Source: Phaeobacter gallaeciensis
GTDB lineage: Bacteria > Pseudomonadota > Alphaproteobacteria > Rhodobacterales > Rhodobacteraceae
Reading direction: 5' to 3'
Length of the DNA stretch: 64,000 bases
Assembly: GCF_001678945.1 (NCBI RefSeq)
Contig: NZ_CP015124.1
Location: 62,001 to 126,000, forward strand
Shown here piece after piece: positions 1 through 9,115 of the stretch. Made by a program: the position numbers and the translations under genes. Every line of letters begins with the position of its first letter. The first letter of the stretch is position 1. The notes beneath the pieces were generated by a model. That model was not told the origin of the DNA. It saw only the letters and a list, made by a program, of their open reading frames with translations, and did not search any database.

Positions 1-401
1 TGCCCGAAGTGACCATTCATATTGGCGGCCGCGGTTTCGAGGTCTCCTGCCAGGAAGGCGAGGAGAGTTATCTGCATTCTGCGGCCAAGATGCTGGATGA
101 TGAGGCGCAGGTGCTGTCGGACCAGATTGGCCGTATGCCCGAAGCGCGCATGCTGCTGATGGCGGGGCTGATGCTGGCGGACAAGACCGCAGCGGTCGAG
201 GACCGGATCAAAGAGGTCGAGGCGGTCCTGGCTGAGCGCGAGGCGGAACTGGCCGCGCTGAAGGCACAGCCCGCGCCGGAGCCGGAGCGGATTGAAGTGC
301 CTGTTGTGCCCCCTCAGGTGGCTGAAACCCTGGCCGAACTGGCCGCCCGCGCCGAAGCCATGGCGCAGGAGATCGAAGAAAAAGCCTCTGCCGCGCAATA
401 G
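1..401 (+). CDS. zapA: Cell division protein ZapA (start codon cut by window edge)
   Basis: ZapA is a small cytosolic protein that bundles FtsZ filaments and stabilises the Z-ring. The frame is open from base 1: bases 1-2 (TG) would complete an ATG whose A lies one base outside the window, giving MPEVTIHIGGRGFEV and about 133 aa. A GTG at 9 is an internal alternative and less likely. The N-terminal half has the ZapA fold pattern (IHIGGRGFEVSC, then YLHSAAKMLDDEAQ). From about residue 65 on there is a long charged helix rich in Glu, Ala and Lys, consistent with the dimerising coiled coil. A bidirectional hairpin terminator follows at 474-512 and separates it from the convergent grxD. Family assignment is confident; the exact start is inferred. 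Confidence 0.88.
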   Translation, partial: PEVTIHIGGRGFEVSCQEGEESYLHSAAKMLDDEAQVLSDQIGRMPEARMLLMAGLMLADKTAAVEDRIKEVEAVLAEREAELAALKAQPAPEPERIEVPVVPPQVAETLAELAARAEAMAQEIEEKASAAQ

Positions 402-473
402 GCGGCGGGGCGCTGCGCTGACGGGGTCGATCGGTTTTCGATGTCGCTCGCCGAATGTCCGAATCCGAAACGC

Positions 474-512
474 AAAAAAGGCCTGTCACGCGTGCTGCGG
501 ACAGGCCTTTTT
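474..512. terminator. Bidirectional Rho-independent terminator between zapA and grxD
   Basis: An A-tract and AGGCCTGTC arm (474-487) pairs with GACAGGCCT (500-508), which runs into a T-tract (508-512). The loop is 12 nt. A/T tracts on both sides let it end transcription from both convergent genes. Confidence 0.85.
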
Positions 513-533
513 CATGTTGTCTGGTCGTGCGGC

Positions 534-896
534 TTAACCGTTGGCTTCGCGGATCTTATCCGCCGCGGCCTTGTCAAAGCTGACGCCGTTCTCTTCGAAC
601 ATGCCGTCGAGTTCACCGGAGAGGGTCATTTCGGTGATGATGTCGCAGCCGCCGACGAATTCGCCTTTGACATAAAGCTGTGGAATGGTCGGCCAGTCCG
701 AGTAATCCTTGATCCCGGCGCGGATCTCTTCGTCGGCCAGCACGTTGACGTCGGTGTAGTCAACGCCGATGTAGTTCAGAACACCGGCCACGCGGGAAGA
801 GAAGCCGCACTGCGGCATGTCCTTGGTGCCTTTCATGTAAAGCACCACGTCGTTGGATTTGACGGTTTCGTCGATGCGGGTTTTTGCGTCGCTCAT
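534..896 (-). CDS. grxD: Monothiol glutaredoxin, Grx4/GrxD family
   Basis: This 120-aa cytosolic protein carries the monothiol active site CGFS (Cys30 in MPQCGFSS). It also has the [19 protein letters not shown] segment that forms the cis-Pro and GG glutathione-binding part of Grx4-type glutaredoxins. Members of the family bind a [2Fe-2S] cluster with glutathione, transfer it to target proteins, and form heterodimers with BolA. The start has AAGGAA about 8 nt upstream. It is the last gene of the leftward group purL-bolA-membrane protein-grxD, so its known partner BolA is encoded about 350 bp upstream. Iron-sulfur trafficking or iron sensing is inferred from the family; the assignment is firm. 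Confidence 0.95.
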   Translation of the reverse strand: MSDAKTRIDETVKSNDVVLYMKGTKDMPQCGFSSRVAGVLNYIGVDYTDVNVLADEEIRAGIKDYSDWPTIPQLYVKGEFVGGCDIITEMTLSGELDGMFEENGVSFDKAAADKIREANG

Positions 897-1006
897 GTTG
901 CGTTTCCTTCTGGCGGATGTGCCGTTGTCCTGCTGCCCGAGATATAGGGAATAATGTGGAGAATTCCAATCCGGGCCGGGGAACGGATGTGTGAGGCTCT
1001 GCGCGC

Positions 1007-1237
1007 TCAGCTCTTGTCTTTGGGAACAAAAAGGCGGGCATATTCCTGCGGGTCCTTGGGGACCTTCCAGGTCCTGACAGACCCGCCGCCCATGCCGGAC
1101 TGATAGTCCGAGCGCAGCGTGTGATAGTCCGGGTCGCTGTCGTCTTCTTCCGTTGGTGCGCGTCGTTGACCGATGACGGCAACAACTGCCGTCATCACAA
1201 TAACGCCGACCACCAGAAAGGACATGAACAGCGACAT
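1007..1237 (-). CDS. Small single-pass membrane protein of unknown function
   Basis: The 76-aa product begins with one hydrophobic segment (about residues 2-22, [20 protein letters not shown]). An acidic linker ([10 protein letters not shown]) and a Tyr/Arg-rich soluble tail follow, ending [15 protein letters not shown] do not recognise a domain. It lies 5 nt after bolA and 110 nt before grxD on the same strand, so it is probably co-transcribed with the BolA/Grx4 pair. That suggests, but does not show, a link to iron-sulfur or redox homeostasis. A start at 1225 (second Met) would shorten the membrane segment and is less likely. Confidence 0.75.
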   Translation of the reverse strand: MSLFMSFLVVGVIVMTAVVAVIGQRRAPTEEDDSDPDYHTLRSDYQSGMGGGSVRTWKVPKDPQEYARLFVPKDKS

Positions 1238-1242
1238 GTGTG

Positions 1243-1479
1243 CTACTCGGGCGCTTTGGTGGTCAGGGCGAGGGCGTGCAACTCACCATTGGCGCCGTCC
1301 ATTTTGCCTTTGAGGGCCGCGTAAACGGCGCGCTGCTGCTGCACACGGTTCTTGCCGCGAAAGCTTTCATCGACGACCATCGCGGACATATGCACGCCGT
1401 CGGTGCCACCGACCTGGATTTGGGCATCGGGAAAGGATGCGCGCAGAAGCTCTTCGATTTCATGGGCCTGCATGGGCAT
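1243..1479 (-). CDS. BolA family protein (BolA/IbaG-like)
   Basis: This 78-aa protein matches the compact BolA fold. It starts with the helix [18 protein letters not shown], followed by a [29 protein letters not shown] stretch with the conserved F-x-G-K-x-R-V-x-x-x-R-x-V-Y signature, and ends in a short helix. BolA proteins partner with CGFS glutaredoxins through a shared [2Fe-2S] cluster, and grxD lies two genes downstream on the same strand. The start has GAGGA about 9 nt upstream; a second Met two codons later is possible. Whether it acts in iron regulation or cluster repair cannot be read from the sequence. Confidence 0.93.
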   Translation of the reverse strand: MPMQAHEIEELLRASFPDAQIQVGGTDGVHMSAMVVDESFRGKNRVQQQRAVYAALKGKMDGANGELHALALTTKAPE

Positions 1480-1703
1480 TGCGTGGGATCCTCGTGGTTC
1501 TGTTCGCTAAAAATGTAGGCCTGACGGAGAGGCAGTTCAAGCAGGGAGATGCTCCCGCCGCGCAAGACCTGATTGAAAATCAGACCGTGCGAGTTGGGCC
1601 CGGCAGCGCGCGATGCACGCTGCCGGGCCCAAGGCCGTAAAGGGGGGCTTGCCATAGGCAAGGGCACCTGCGGGCGCGGGAGGGCGCCCGTTTGTGTTTG
1701 ATA

Positions 1704-3869
1704 TCAGGCGACGGCCTCGGCAAAGCTGCTGCGGAAAATCTGCGACAGCTCTTCCAGCGGCGCTTCGCTGCCACCGATTTTTACCGTGTCACCGGTGAAA
1801 CGGCCCACGGTGGTGACGCTGACACCGGCCTGACCGGCTGCCAGCATCAGACCTTCGGCTTGATCAAAGTTGCAGGCGACCAGATAACGGGCCTGATCTT
1901 CGCCAAACAGGGTCGGGGTGTCACCGGCATCGATCTGGACGCCAACGCCAGCGCCCTCGGCCAGTTCAAAGGCCGCCAGCGCCAGACCGCCATCCGCCAG
2001 ATCGGTGCAGGCCTTGATCAGCTCGCGGTTGGCCCGGATGAATTCGCCGTTACGCTTTTCCGCTTCCAGATCCACCGTCGGCGCATCCCCGTCCTCGCGG
2101 TTGAAGACTTCCGCCAGAAGGGCCGACTGGCCCAGGTGGCCAGTGGTTTCACCGATCAGCAGGGCGATATGGCCTTCGCGCACTTCACCGGTGATCGCCT
2201 CTTCGCCCTCGGCGATCAGACCCACGGCACCGATGGTTGGGGTGGGCAAGATTCCCTGTCCGTCGGTCTCGTTATAAAGCGAGACGTTGCCCGAAACGAT
2301 CGGCATGTTGAGCGCAGCAACAGCTTCGCCGATGCCTTTGATGGCGCCGACGAATTGGCCCATGATCTCGGGCTTTTCCGGGTTGCCGAAGTTGAGGTTG
2401 TCAGTCGTCGCCAGAGGCAGGGCGCCCACGGCAGAGAGGTTTCGGTAAGCCTCGGCTACCGCCTGTTTGCCACCCTCAAAGGGGTTCGCTTTGACGTAGC
2501 GCGGCGTCACATCGCTGGTAAAGGCCAACTGTTTGCCGGTGCCATGCACCCGGACGATGCCGGAGCCCCCGCCGGGGCGGCGGGCGGTGTCGCCCATCAC
2601 GGTGGTGTCGTACTGTTCATAGACCCACTGTTTTCCGGCGTAGTTCGGTGAGGCGATCAGCGCCTTCAGGCCGTCGATCGGATCGATAGTGGGCACATCC
2701 GCATCAGTCAGCGGTTCTGCGGTGGGCGTTTCGACCCAGGGCCGGTCGTATTCCGGCGCAGAGGACGCCAGTTTCGACAGCGGTAGGTCGGCCATCACCA
2801 CGTTGTTGTGCTGGATCAGGAAACGGTCCTCGGCGATTGTTTCGCCGACGATGGCAAAATCGAGGTCCCATTTTTCGAACACTGCCTTGGCTTCGGCCTC
2901 TTTCTCGGGCTTCAGCACCATCAGCATCCGCTCCTGGGATTCCGACAGCATCATTTCATAGGCGGTCATGCCTTCTTCGCGTTGGGGGACGTCTTCGAGG
3001 TTCAGCTTGATGCCAAGCTCACCCTTGTCGCCCATTTCCACCGCCGAACAAGTGAGACCAGCTGCGCCCATGTCCTGGATCGAGATCACCGCGCCGGTCT
3101 GCATCAGCTCCAGCGTCGCTTCCATAAGGCGTTTTTCGGTGAAGGGGTCGCCAACCTGAACGGTGGGGCGTTTTTCCTCGATGGTGTCGTCGAATTCGGC
3201 CGAGGCCATGGTGGCGCCGCCGACGCCGTCACGTCCGGTCTTGGCGCCCAGATACACCACCGGCATGCCGACACCGGATGCGGCGGAGTAGAAGATGCTG
3301 TCGGTCTTTGCGAGACCCGCCGCGAATGCATTCACTAGGCAGTTGCCGTTGTAGGCAGAGTGGAAGCGGACCTCGCCGCCTGCGCAGGGCACACCGAAAC
3401 AGTTGCCGTAGCCGCCGATGCCTTCGACCACACCGTTGACCAGCTGCCGGGTCTTGGGGTGGGACGGCTCACCAAAGGACAGCGAGTTCATCGAGGCGAT
3501 TGGCCGCGCGCCCATGGTAAAGACGTCCCGCAGGATGCCGCCAACCCCGGTTGCCGCACCCTGATAGGGTTCGATGTAAGAGGGATGGTTGTGGCTTTCC
3601 ATCTTGAAGACCACCGCATCGCCATCGCCGATATCGACGATACCGGCATTTTCACCCGGGCCGCAGATGACCTGGGGCCCCTCGGTGGGCAGGGTGCGGA
3701 GCCATTTCTTGGACGACTTGTAAGAGCAGTGCTCGTTCCACATCGCCGAGAAGATGCCCAGCTCGGTAAAGGTGGGTTCCCGTCCGATGATTTCGAGGAT
3801 CAGTTGATATTCCTCGGAGTTCAGTCCGTGGTTTTCAATCAGTTCGGGCGTGATTGCTGGTTCCTGCAT
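1704..3869 (-). CDS. purL: Phosphoribosylformylglycinamidine synthase subunit PurL
   Basis: PurL is the synthetase subunit of the three-part FGAM synthase (PurL-PurQ-PurS). It converts FGAR to FGAM with ATP and ammonia from glutamine in purine synthesis. The 721-aa length is usual for the small, separate PurL type. Visible marks are the early [12 protein letters not shown] segment, the [19 protein letters not shown] metal/ATP region, [16 protein letters not shown], and a second AIRS-like half with [10 protein letters not shown] place the start at 3869 ([10 protein letters not shown]), where GGGGA lies about 11 nt upstream. The longer open frame reaching 4010 only translates the G-tract into prolines. 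It heads the leftward group with bolA and grxD. Confidence 0.96.
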   Translation of the reverse strand: MQEPAITPELIENHGLNSEEYQLILEIIGREPTFTELGIFSAMWNEHCSYKSSKKWLRTLPTEGPQVICGPGENAGIVDIGDGDAVVFKMESHNHPSYIEPYQGAATGVGGILRDVFTMGARPIASMNSLSFGEPSHPKTRQLVNGVVEGIGGYGNCFGVPCAGGEVRFHSAYNGNCLVNAFAAGLAKTDSIFYSAASGVGMPVVYLGAKTGRDGVGGATMASAEFDDTIEEKRPTVQVGDPFTEKRLMEATLELMQTGAVISIQDMGAAGLTCSAVEMGDKGELGIKLNLEDVPQREEGMTAYEMMLSESQERMLMVLKPEKEAEAKAVFEKWDLDFAIVGETIAEDRFLIQHNNVVMADLPLSKLASSAPEYDRPWVETPTAEPLTDADVPTIDPIDGLKALIASPNYAGKQWVYEQYDTTVMGDTARRPGGGSGIVRVHGTGKQLAFTSDVTPRYVKANPFEGGKQAVAEAYRNLSAVGALPLATTDNLNFGNPEKPEIMGQFVGAIKGIGEAVAALNMPIVSGNVSLYNETDGQGILPTPTIGAVGLIAEGEEAITGEVREGHIALLIGETTGHLGQSALLAEVFNREDGDAPTVDLEAEKRNGEFIRANRELIKACTDLADGGLALAAFELAEGAGVGVQIDAGDTPTLFGEDQARYLVACNFDQAEGLMLAAGQAGVSVTTVGRFTGDTVKIGGSEAPLEELSQIFRSSFAEAVA

Positions 3870-3992
3870 CCGTGTCGTATCCCCAGTGGCTGCGGTTGCG
3901 CGCCTTTTAGGGCAAGGAAGCGCACGGGGGAAGGGCAAAGCGTATGTATCATCGAAGGCAGGGCGTTTCGTCGCTGTGAGAAGGTCAGGCTT

Positions 3993-4007
3993 GGGGGGGG
4001 GGGGGGG
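3993..4007 (+). repeat. 15-base poly-G homopolymer upstream of purL
   Basis: Fifteen consecutive G residues lie about 124 bp upstream of the purL start, probably in its promoter or 5' leader, where they read as poly-C on the coding strand. Such tracts slip during replication and are also error-prone in sequencing. From 3870 to 4210 I see no gene. Confidence 0.95.
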
Positions 4008-4210
4008 CATGCTCGAATTGCCTGAAAAATGTGCAGACCGTCATTGGGGGCCGGAAAATGCCGTCATTATCCGTGCATGTGAGAAAACTGGGCAATGATC
4101 ACCGGCGAAAGGGTTGCAGGCGCCGGTGTGGATGCGAGACGTTGAATGTGTCAGGCGCTTCCGAGTGGCGTGAGACCTGATCGAAAGCCTCAGGAGCTGA
4201 CCAAATGGCC

Positions 4211-4239
4211 AAAAAAAAGGCCGAGCACTAAGCTCGGCC
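4211..4239 (-). terminator. Rho-independent terminator, leftward
   Basis: On the minus strand GGCCGAGC (4239-4232) pairs with GCTCGGCC (4226-4219) around the 5-nt loop TTAGT. Eight T residues (4218-4211) follow. It lies about 150 nt beyond the LysR stop codon, so it ends either a long LysR mRNA tail or a separate small RNA. Confidence 0.88.
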
Positions 4240-4290
4240 GAAGTCCAACAGGGAGGTATGAAGTGCGCCTTGGCGCCGTCTTCATGAGGG
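4211..4290 (-). ncRNA. Candidate small RNA with anti-Shine-Dalgarno-like segment
   Basis: Reading leftward, a hairpin at 4283-4260 pairs GAAG..GCGC with GCGC..CTTC. A single-stranded stretch containing ACCTCCCTG follows, and then the strong terminator at 4239-4211. A stem, an unpaired C-rich anti-SD-like segment and an intrinsic terminator is a common sRNA layout. Extra distance from the LysR stop supports an independent transcript, but I could not place a convincing promoter. It could equally be the structured 3' UTR of the LysR gene. Confidence 0.3.
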
Positions 4291-4352
4291 TCATTTAGGG
4301 ATAGAGCTTCTCTGCTTCAAGAATTTTCCGTCTCAAATTGCGTCATTTCTGG

Positions 4353-4369
4353 TATGCATGTTATGCATA
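4353..4369. promoter_or_regulatory. Perfect 7-bp inverted repeat, possible operator
   Basis: TATGCAT (4353-4359) and ATGCATA (4363-4369) flank a 3-nt centre, making a near-continuous palindrome. It lies between the LysR stop codon and the candidate sRNA. It may bind a regulator, but no partner can be named. Confidence 0.35.
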
Positions 4370-4392
4370 GCTTAACGCCTGCTGACCTAAGG

Positions 4393-5298
4393 TCAGAGTT
4401 TCCCCATCTCTTTCATATGTTTGCGGTGCGCCATGATCTCGGTTTGCACGAAATCGCGGAAAGCTGACACCCGCTGCGAGTGACGCAATTCTTCCGGATA
4501 GGCCAGGTAGACAGGCACACCACTGGTGTCCTCGTGCGGCAATACCTGTACCAGATCGGGGAAATCTTCGGTGACATAGTCAGGCAGGATGCCGATTCCC
4601 AGATCGTGCAGCACGCCCTGCAGGACCCCGAAGTAGTTGTTGACCGACAGCATCGAGCCGGGACCGTGGGTGATCAGTTTCTGGACCAGCACAGCTGCAG
4701 AACCCACCTGAGCCGAATTCTGGTTCTGGCAGATCAGACGGTGGTTCTTGATATCTTCGGCGGTCTGCGGCGTGCCGTTGCGGTCCAGATATGCGCGAGA
4801 CGCATAAAGTCGCATCTGAACCGTCATCAGTCGCTTGCGCACCAGGTCCGCCTGGCTCGGCTCTTTCATCCGGATCGCAACGTCGGCTTCGCGCATGGGC
4901 AAGTCTAGAACCCGCTCTTCCAGCATCAGGTCGATTTTCAGATTGGGATATTGTTCAAAGAGCTTCGTCAGCCTGGGTGCCAGCCACAGTGTGCCAAAGC
5001 CGAATGTCGTGGTGACGCGCAATTCGCCGAACACTTCGTCCTCGCTGTCGCGGATCCGGGCCGAAGCCGCTTCGAGCCGTTTGGACATGGATTTGGTCGC
5101 GTCGAACAGCAGCTCGCCCTGTTCGGTCAGGATCAGCCCGCGCGCGTGACGGTGAAATAACGTCGCGTTCAGGCTTTCCTCAAGCGCACGAATCTGGCGG
5201 CTGACCGCGGATTGCGACAGGTTAAGCTTGTCCCCGGCGTGGGTCAGGCTGCCGACATCTGCCACGGCGTGAAAAATTCTAAGCTTGTCCCAGTCCAT
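4393..5298 (-). CDS. LysR family transcriptional regulator
   Basis: This 301-aa DNA-binding regulator has an N-terminal winged helix-turn-helix (about residues 1-60: MDWDKLRIFHAVADVGSLTHAG, then LSQSAVSRQIRALEESL) and a C-terminal substrate-binding domain (about 90-290). I chose the start typical of this subfamily (MDWDKL). An ATG at 5322 with a weak AGG upstream would add 8 residues. It is divergent from the indolepyruvate ferredoxin oxidoreductase gene across about 150-180 bp, the usual arrangement for a LysR protein controlling its neighbour, but the effector and target are not evident. The stop codon overlaps a small hairpin (4382-4396). Confidence 0.9.
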   Translation of the reverse strand: MDWDKLRIFHAVADVGSLTHAGDKLNLSQSAVSRQIRALEESLNATLFHRHARGLILTEQGELLFDATKSMSKRLEAASARIRDSEDEVFGELRVTTTFGFGTLWLAPRLTKLFEQYPNLKIDLMLEERVLDLPMREADVAIRMKEPSQADLVRKRLMTVQMRLYASRAYLDRNGTPQTAEDIKNHRLICQNQNSAQVGSAAVLVQKLITHGPGSMLSVNNYFGVLQGVLHDLGIGILPDYVTEDFPDLVQVLPHEDTSGVPVYLAYPEELRHSQRVSAFRDFVQTEIMAHRKHMKEMGKL

Positions 5299-5476
5299 AT
5301 CCGTTACTTTCGTTGTGCCCATATCAGCCTATATGAAACCTGACACTTGGATCAATTTCCGAATGCAGAAGCGCGCTTCCGGAGGGGGATATTGACAACA
5401 GTGGGTATACAGGTCAGTATTTGTGACCTAATATCGATGGAAATTATTGCAAGCCAGTTGTGGTTGGGAGGACCGG

Positions 5477-8400
5477 ATGAGCACGCAAAAGATCTCGTTG
5501 AATGACAAATATGATCTGAGCAAATCGCCTGTCATGCTGAACGGCACGCAGGCGCTTGTGCGCCTGATGCTGATGCAGAAGGCGCGGGACACGGCTGCCG
5601 GTCTCAACACTGCTGGGCTTGTTACCGGCTATCGCGGATCGCCGCTTGGCGCTGTCGACATGCAGATGAGCCGGGCCGAAAAGCAGCTGAAAGAGGCCGA
5701 TGTCACCTTTCAGTACGGTTTGAACGAGGATCTGGCCGTCACCGCCCTATGGGGTGCGCAACAGGCCGAAATCCGTGGTGAAGGCAAATTCGACGGCGTA
5801 TTCGGTCTTTGGTATGGCAAGGGGCCGGGCGTTGATCGCGCCGGCGATGCCTTCCGCCACGCCAATATGGCCGGCAGCTCCAAGAACGGCGGTGTGCTGG
5901 TGGCGATGGGCGACGACCACACCGGCGAAAGCTCCACCGTGCTGCACCAGTCCGAATGGGCGCTGATGGATGCCTACCTCCCGATCCTCAGCCCCGCTGG
6001 TGTGCAAGAAATCCTGGATTTCGGGCTTTATGGCTACGCGCTCAGCCGGTTTTCCGGTCTCTGGGTCGGCCTCAAGACGATGAAGGACACCATCGAGGTG
6101 ACCTCGGTCGTGGATGCAAGCCCGGACCGGGTGAAACTGGTTACCCCCGATTTCGCCATGCCGCAGGATGGGTTGAATATCCGCCTGGTGGATGACCGCT
6201 TCCAGCAGGAAGACCGGATCATCGACCAGAAACGCTTTGCTGCCGAGGCATTCAGCCACGCCAACAAGATGGACAAACGTATCTGGGGCAAACCCGGTGC
6301 CAAGATCGGTTTCGTGGCCGCGGGCAAGAACTGGCTGGATCTGGTCCACGCCATGTCTCTGTTGAATATCGACGAGGCCATGGCCGAACGTCTGGGCATC
6401 ACCACATACAAGGTCGGTCAGGTCTGGCCGCTGGACATGAAGGGCTTCCACGATTGGGCCGAAGGTCTGGATCTGATCGTCGTGGTCGAGGAGAAGCGCA
6501 AGCTGATCGAGGTGCAGATCAAGGAGGCGATCTTTGACGACCGCCGTGGTCGCCGGGTCTACGGCTGGCACAAGGGCGGCGGCGCGGGCTCCATGCACGG
6601 GCCGGAACTCTTCCCGACGCGCTATGCGCTTGATCCTATCATGATCGCCGAGAAGCTGGGCGAGATTCTGATCGAAGAGGGCCGCGACACCGAGGCGATC
6701 CGCGCCGGGCTGGCCAGCCTGGACGAGGCGCGCCGCGCCGACAACGCCGAAGAGATCGCCGCGCGCCTGCCGTATTTCTGCTCGGGCTGTCCGCACAACT
6801 CCTCGACCAAGATCCCCGAGGGCAGCCGGGCCTATGCCGGGATTGGCTGCCACTTCATGGTGCAGTGGATGGACCGCGAGACCATGGGCTTTACCCATAT
6901 GGGCGGCGAAGGCGCCAACTGGATCGGCGAAGCGCCGTTTTCAAAGCGCAAGCATGTGTTCCAGAACCTTGGCGATGGCACCTATAACCACTCCGGCGTG
7001 CAGGCGATCCGCGCGGCGCTCGCCGAAGGCACCAATATCACCTACAAGATCCTCTATAACGATGCGGTGGCCATGACCGGCGGTCAGGGCAACGAGGGCG
7101 GCCTTAGTGCCTATCGCATCGCGCATGAACTGAAGGCGATGGGGGTGGAGCATCTCGCCATCGTTTATGACGAGAAAGAAGAGATCGATTTCAAGCAGTT
7201 CCCGGCCGGAGTTCCCACCCATGAGCGGGCCGAGCTGATGAACGTGCAAAAGCAGATGGAAGAGGTCGAAGGCGTTTCTGCCATCATTTATGTCCAGACC
7301 TGCGCCGCCGAAAAACGCCGCCGCCGCAAGCGGGGCCTGTTCCCCGATCCCGATCAGCGCGTCTTTATCAACTCGGACGTCTGCGAAGGCTGCGGCGATT
7401 GCGGGGTGCAGTCCAACTGCGTCTCTATCGTACCCAAGGAAACCGAACTGGGCCGAAAACGGGCGATTGATCAGTCCTCCTGTAACAAGGATTTCTCCTG
7501 TCTCAACGGTTTCTGCCCCTCCTTCCTGACCATCGAAGGCGCCAAGATCCGCAAGGAAGCCACGGCCGAGCTGAAGCTGCCCGATCTGCCGATGCCCGAC
7601 CTGCCCAAGATCGACGGCACCCATAACGTGGTGATCACCGGCGTCGGCGGCACCGGTGTTGTGACCATCGGCGCGGTGCTGGCGCAAGCTGCCCAAATCG
7701 ACGGCAAAGGTGCCGGCATGATGGAGATGGCAGGCCTCGCACAAAAGGGCGGCGCAGTGCATATCCACTGCCGCATTGCCGAAACGCCTGATGACATCAG
7801 CGCCATCCGCGTCGCCACTGGCGAGGCGCACGCGCTGATCGGTGGCGATCTGGTGGTGAGTGCGGGCGCCAAGACCATCGGGTTGATGCGCACCGGCCAG
7901 ACCGGCGGCGTGGTGAACAGCCACGAGATCATCACTGGCGATTTTACCCGCGACACCAATTTCCAGCTGCCCACCGACCGGCTAGAGGTGGCGCTGGAGG
8001 CACGCCTGCGCGAGCGGCTCGACATGTTCGATGCCTCGCAGCTGGCGCAGGCCACCATGGGGGATTCGATCTTCTCCAACATGATGGTCTTTGGTGGTGC
8101 CTTCCAACGCGGTCTGATCCCGGTCAGCCTTGAGGCAATCACCCAGGCGATCGAGCTGAACGGCGCTGCGGTGGAAAAGAACCTGCGTGCTTTTGAAATC
8201 GGTCGCTGGGCGGTGCTGCACCCCGAAGAGGTCGCCAAGCTGATCAAGCCCGCCAATGTGGTGGAACTGCCCAAGACGCTGGATGAAAAGATTGCTTACC
8301 GACAGGACCATCTGACTGCCTATCAGGGCAAGGGGCTGGTCAAACGCTATATGAAACTGCTGGATGGCATCGACGATGCGCGCCTGAAGGAAGCCGTTGC

Positions 8401-8902
8401 CAAGGGCTATCACAAGCTGCTGGCCTATAAGGACGAATACGAGGTGGCGCGGCTATTGCTGAGCAGCCGCGAAAAGGCCGAGGCGCAGTTTGAGGGCGAT
8501 CTGAAGATCTCTTACAACCTGGCGCCGCCGATCCTGGGCGGGGTCGACGCCAACGGACGCCCGAAAAAGCGCCGTTTCGGCCCAAGCATGGAGCGCGGTC
8601 TGAAGCTGCTGGCGAAGTTCAAAGGTCTGCGCGGCACGCCGCTCGATATCTTTGGCTACACCGCCGAGCGCAAGATGGAACGGGCGCTGATCAAGCAATA
8701 CGAGCGCGACATGAAGGAATGGCTGGCAAAAGCCTCGCCTGAGATCATGGACCCGCTGGTGGCTCTGGCCGAACTGCCGCTGCAGATCCGGGGCTTTGGC
8801 CCGGTGAAGATGGAGAGCGAGCAGAAGGCGGCGAAACGACGCGAAGAACTGCTGGCGGTTCTGCGTCAGGGCGGTGCTCCGATGAAGAAAGCGGCCGAAT
8901 AA
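5477..8902 (+). CDS. Fused indolepyruvate ferredoxin oxidoreductase (IorA-IorB type)
   Basis: The 1141-aa protein belongs to the fused 2-ketoacid:ferredoxin oxidoreductases, which decarboxylate aryl- or other 2-oxo acids to acyl-CoA using TPP and iron-sulfur clusters. The N-terminal part is the pyrimidine-binding half (GYRGSPLGAVDMQM). The middle holds the TPP-binding half (GIGCHFMV, then GDGTYNHSG and an NDAVAMTGGQGNEGG segment). A Cys-rich motif CEGCGDCG near residue 636 is followed by further cysteines. The C-terminal third carries the gamma-type domain (GVGGTGVVTIGAVL). The start at 5477 has a near-perfect GGGAGGA 6-7 nt upstream; the TTG at 5447 is rejected. The physiological substrate is not certain from sequence. 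Confidence 0.92.
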   Translation: MSTQKISLNDKYDLSKSPVMLNGTQALVRLMLMQKARDTAAGLNTAGLVTGYRGSPLGAVDMQMSRAEKQLKEADVTFQYGLNEDLAVTALWGAQQAEIRGEGKFDGVFGLWYGKGPGVDRAGDAFRHANMAGSSKNGGVLVAMGDDHTGESSTVLHQSEWALMDAYLPILSPAGVQEILDFGLYGYALSRFSGLWVGLKTMKDTIEVTSVVDASPDRVKLVTPDFAMPQDGLNIRLVDDRFQQEDRIIDQKRFAAEAFSHANKMDKRIWGKPGAKIGFVAAGKNWLDLVHAMSLLNIDEAMAERLGITTYKVGQVWPLDMKGFHDWAEGLDLIVVVEEKRKLIEVQIKEAIFDDRRGRRVYGWHKGGGAGSMHGPELFPTRYALDPIMIAEKLGEILIEEGRDTEAIRAGLASLDEARRADNAEEIAARLPYFCSGCPHNSSTKIPEGSRAYAGIGCHFMVQWMDRETMGFTHMGGEGANWIGEAPFSKRKHVFQNLGDGTYNHSGVQAIRAALAEGTNITYKILYNDAVAMTGGQGNEGGLSAYRIAHELKAMGVEHLAIVYDEKEEIDFKQFPAGVPTHERAELMNVQKQMEEVEGVSAIIYVQTCAAEKRRRRKRGLFPDPDQRVFINSDVCEGCGDCGVQSNCVSIVPKETELGRKRAIDQSSCNKDFSCLNGFCPSFLTIEGAKIRKEATAELKLPDLPMPDLPKIDGTHNVVITGVGGTGVVTIGAVLAQAAQIDGKGAGMMEMAGLAQKGGAVHIHCRIAETPDDISAIRVATGEAHALIGGDLVVSAGAKTIGLMRTGQTGGVVNSHEIITGDFTRDTNFQLPTDRLEVALEARLRERLDMFDASQLAQATMGDSIFSNMMVFGGAFQRGLIPVSLEAITQAIELNGAAVEKNLRAFEIGRWAVLHPEEVAKLIKPANVVELPKTLDEKIAYRQDHLTAYQGKGLVKRYMKLLDGIDDARLKEAVAKGYHKLLAYKDEYEVARLLLSSREKAEAQFEGDLKISYNLAPPILGGVDANGRPKKRRFGPSMERGLKLLAKFKGLRGTPLDIFGYTAERKMERALIKQYERDMKEWLAKASPEIMDPLVALAELPLQIRGFGPVKMESEQKAAKRREELLAVLRQGGAPMKKAAE

Positions 8903-8968
8903 GCCGCAGGGGTGTTCTCCCGCCCGGCACGAGACAGCCGGGCAGTTGTCCTATGCCCGTTGGGTCCG

Positions 8969-8990
8969 GCGCCGCGCAGATGCGCGGCGC
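8969..8990 (+). terminator. Strong GC hairpin after the IOR gene, possible terminator
   Basis: GCGCCGCGC (8969-8977) pairs with GCGCGGCGC (8982-8990) around AGAT. A weak TGCTGCGTTT tail follows, so termination is plausible but not textbook. Confidence 0.45.
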
Positions 8991-9115
8991 TGCTGCGTTT
9001 CGGGGCAGGGCGCAGGATCCTGCCGCAGGACGGGTCATGAGTCTGTTACGGGGATCTGAGATGCTGTTATGCCTAACCGGTCACCTTGGTGATTCCGTCC
9101 AGAAAGACCCAGCCC

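Noticed and set aside
1692-2651. Long open frame on the plus strand opposite purL
   Set aside because: It mirrors purL codons on the other strand, a common shadow in GC-rich genes, and shows no domain.
3870-4010. Upstream extension of PurL
   Set aside because: The extension reads the G-tract as proline and has no PurL-like sequence; the ATG at 3869 has a ribosome site and the family-like N-terminus.
5747-6898. 383-codon frame opposite the IOR gene
   Set aside because: Shadow of a strongly supported gene on the other strand; no ribosome site or motifs.
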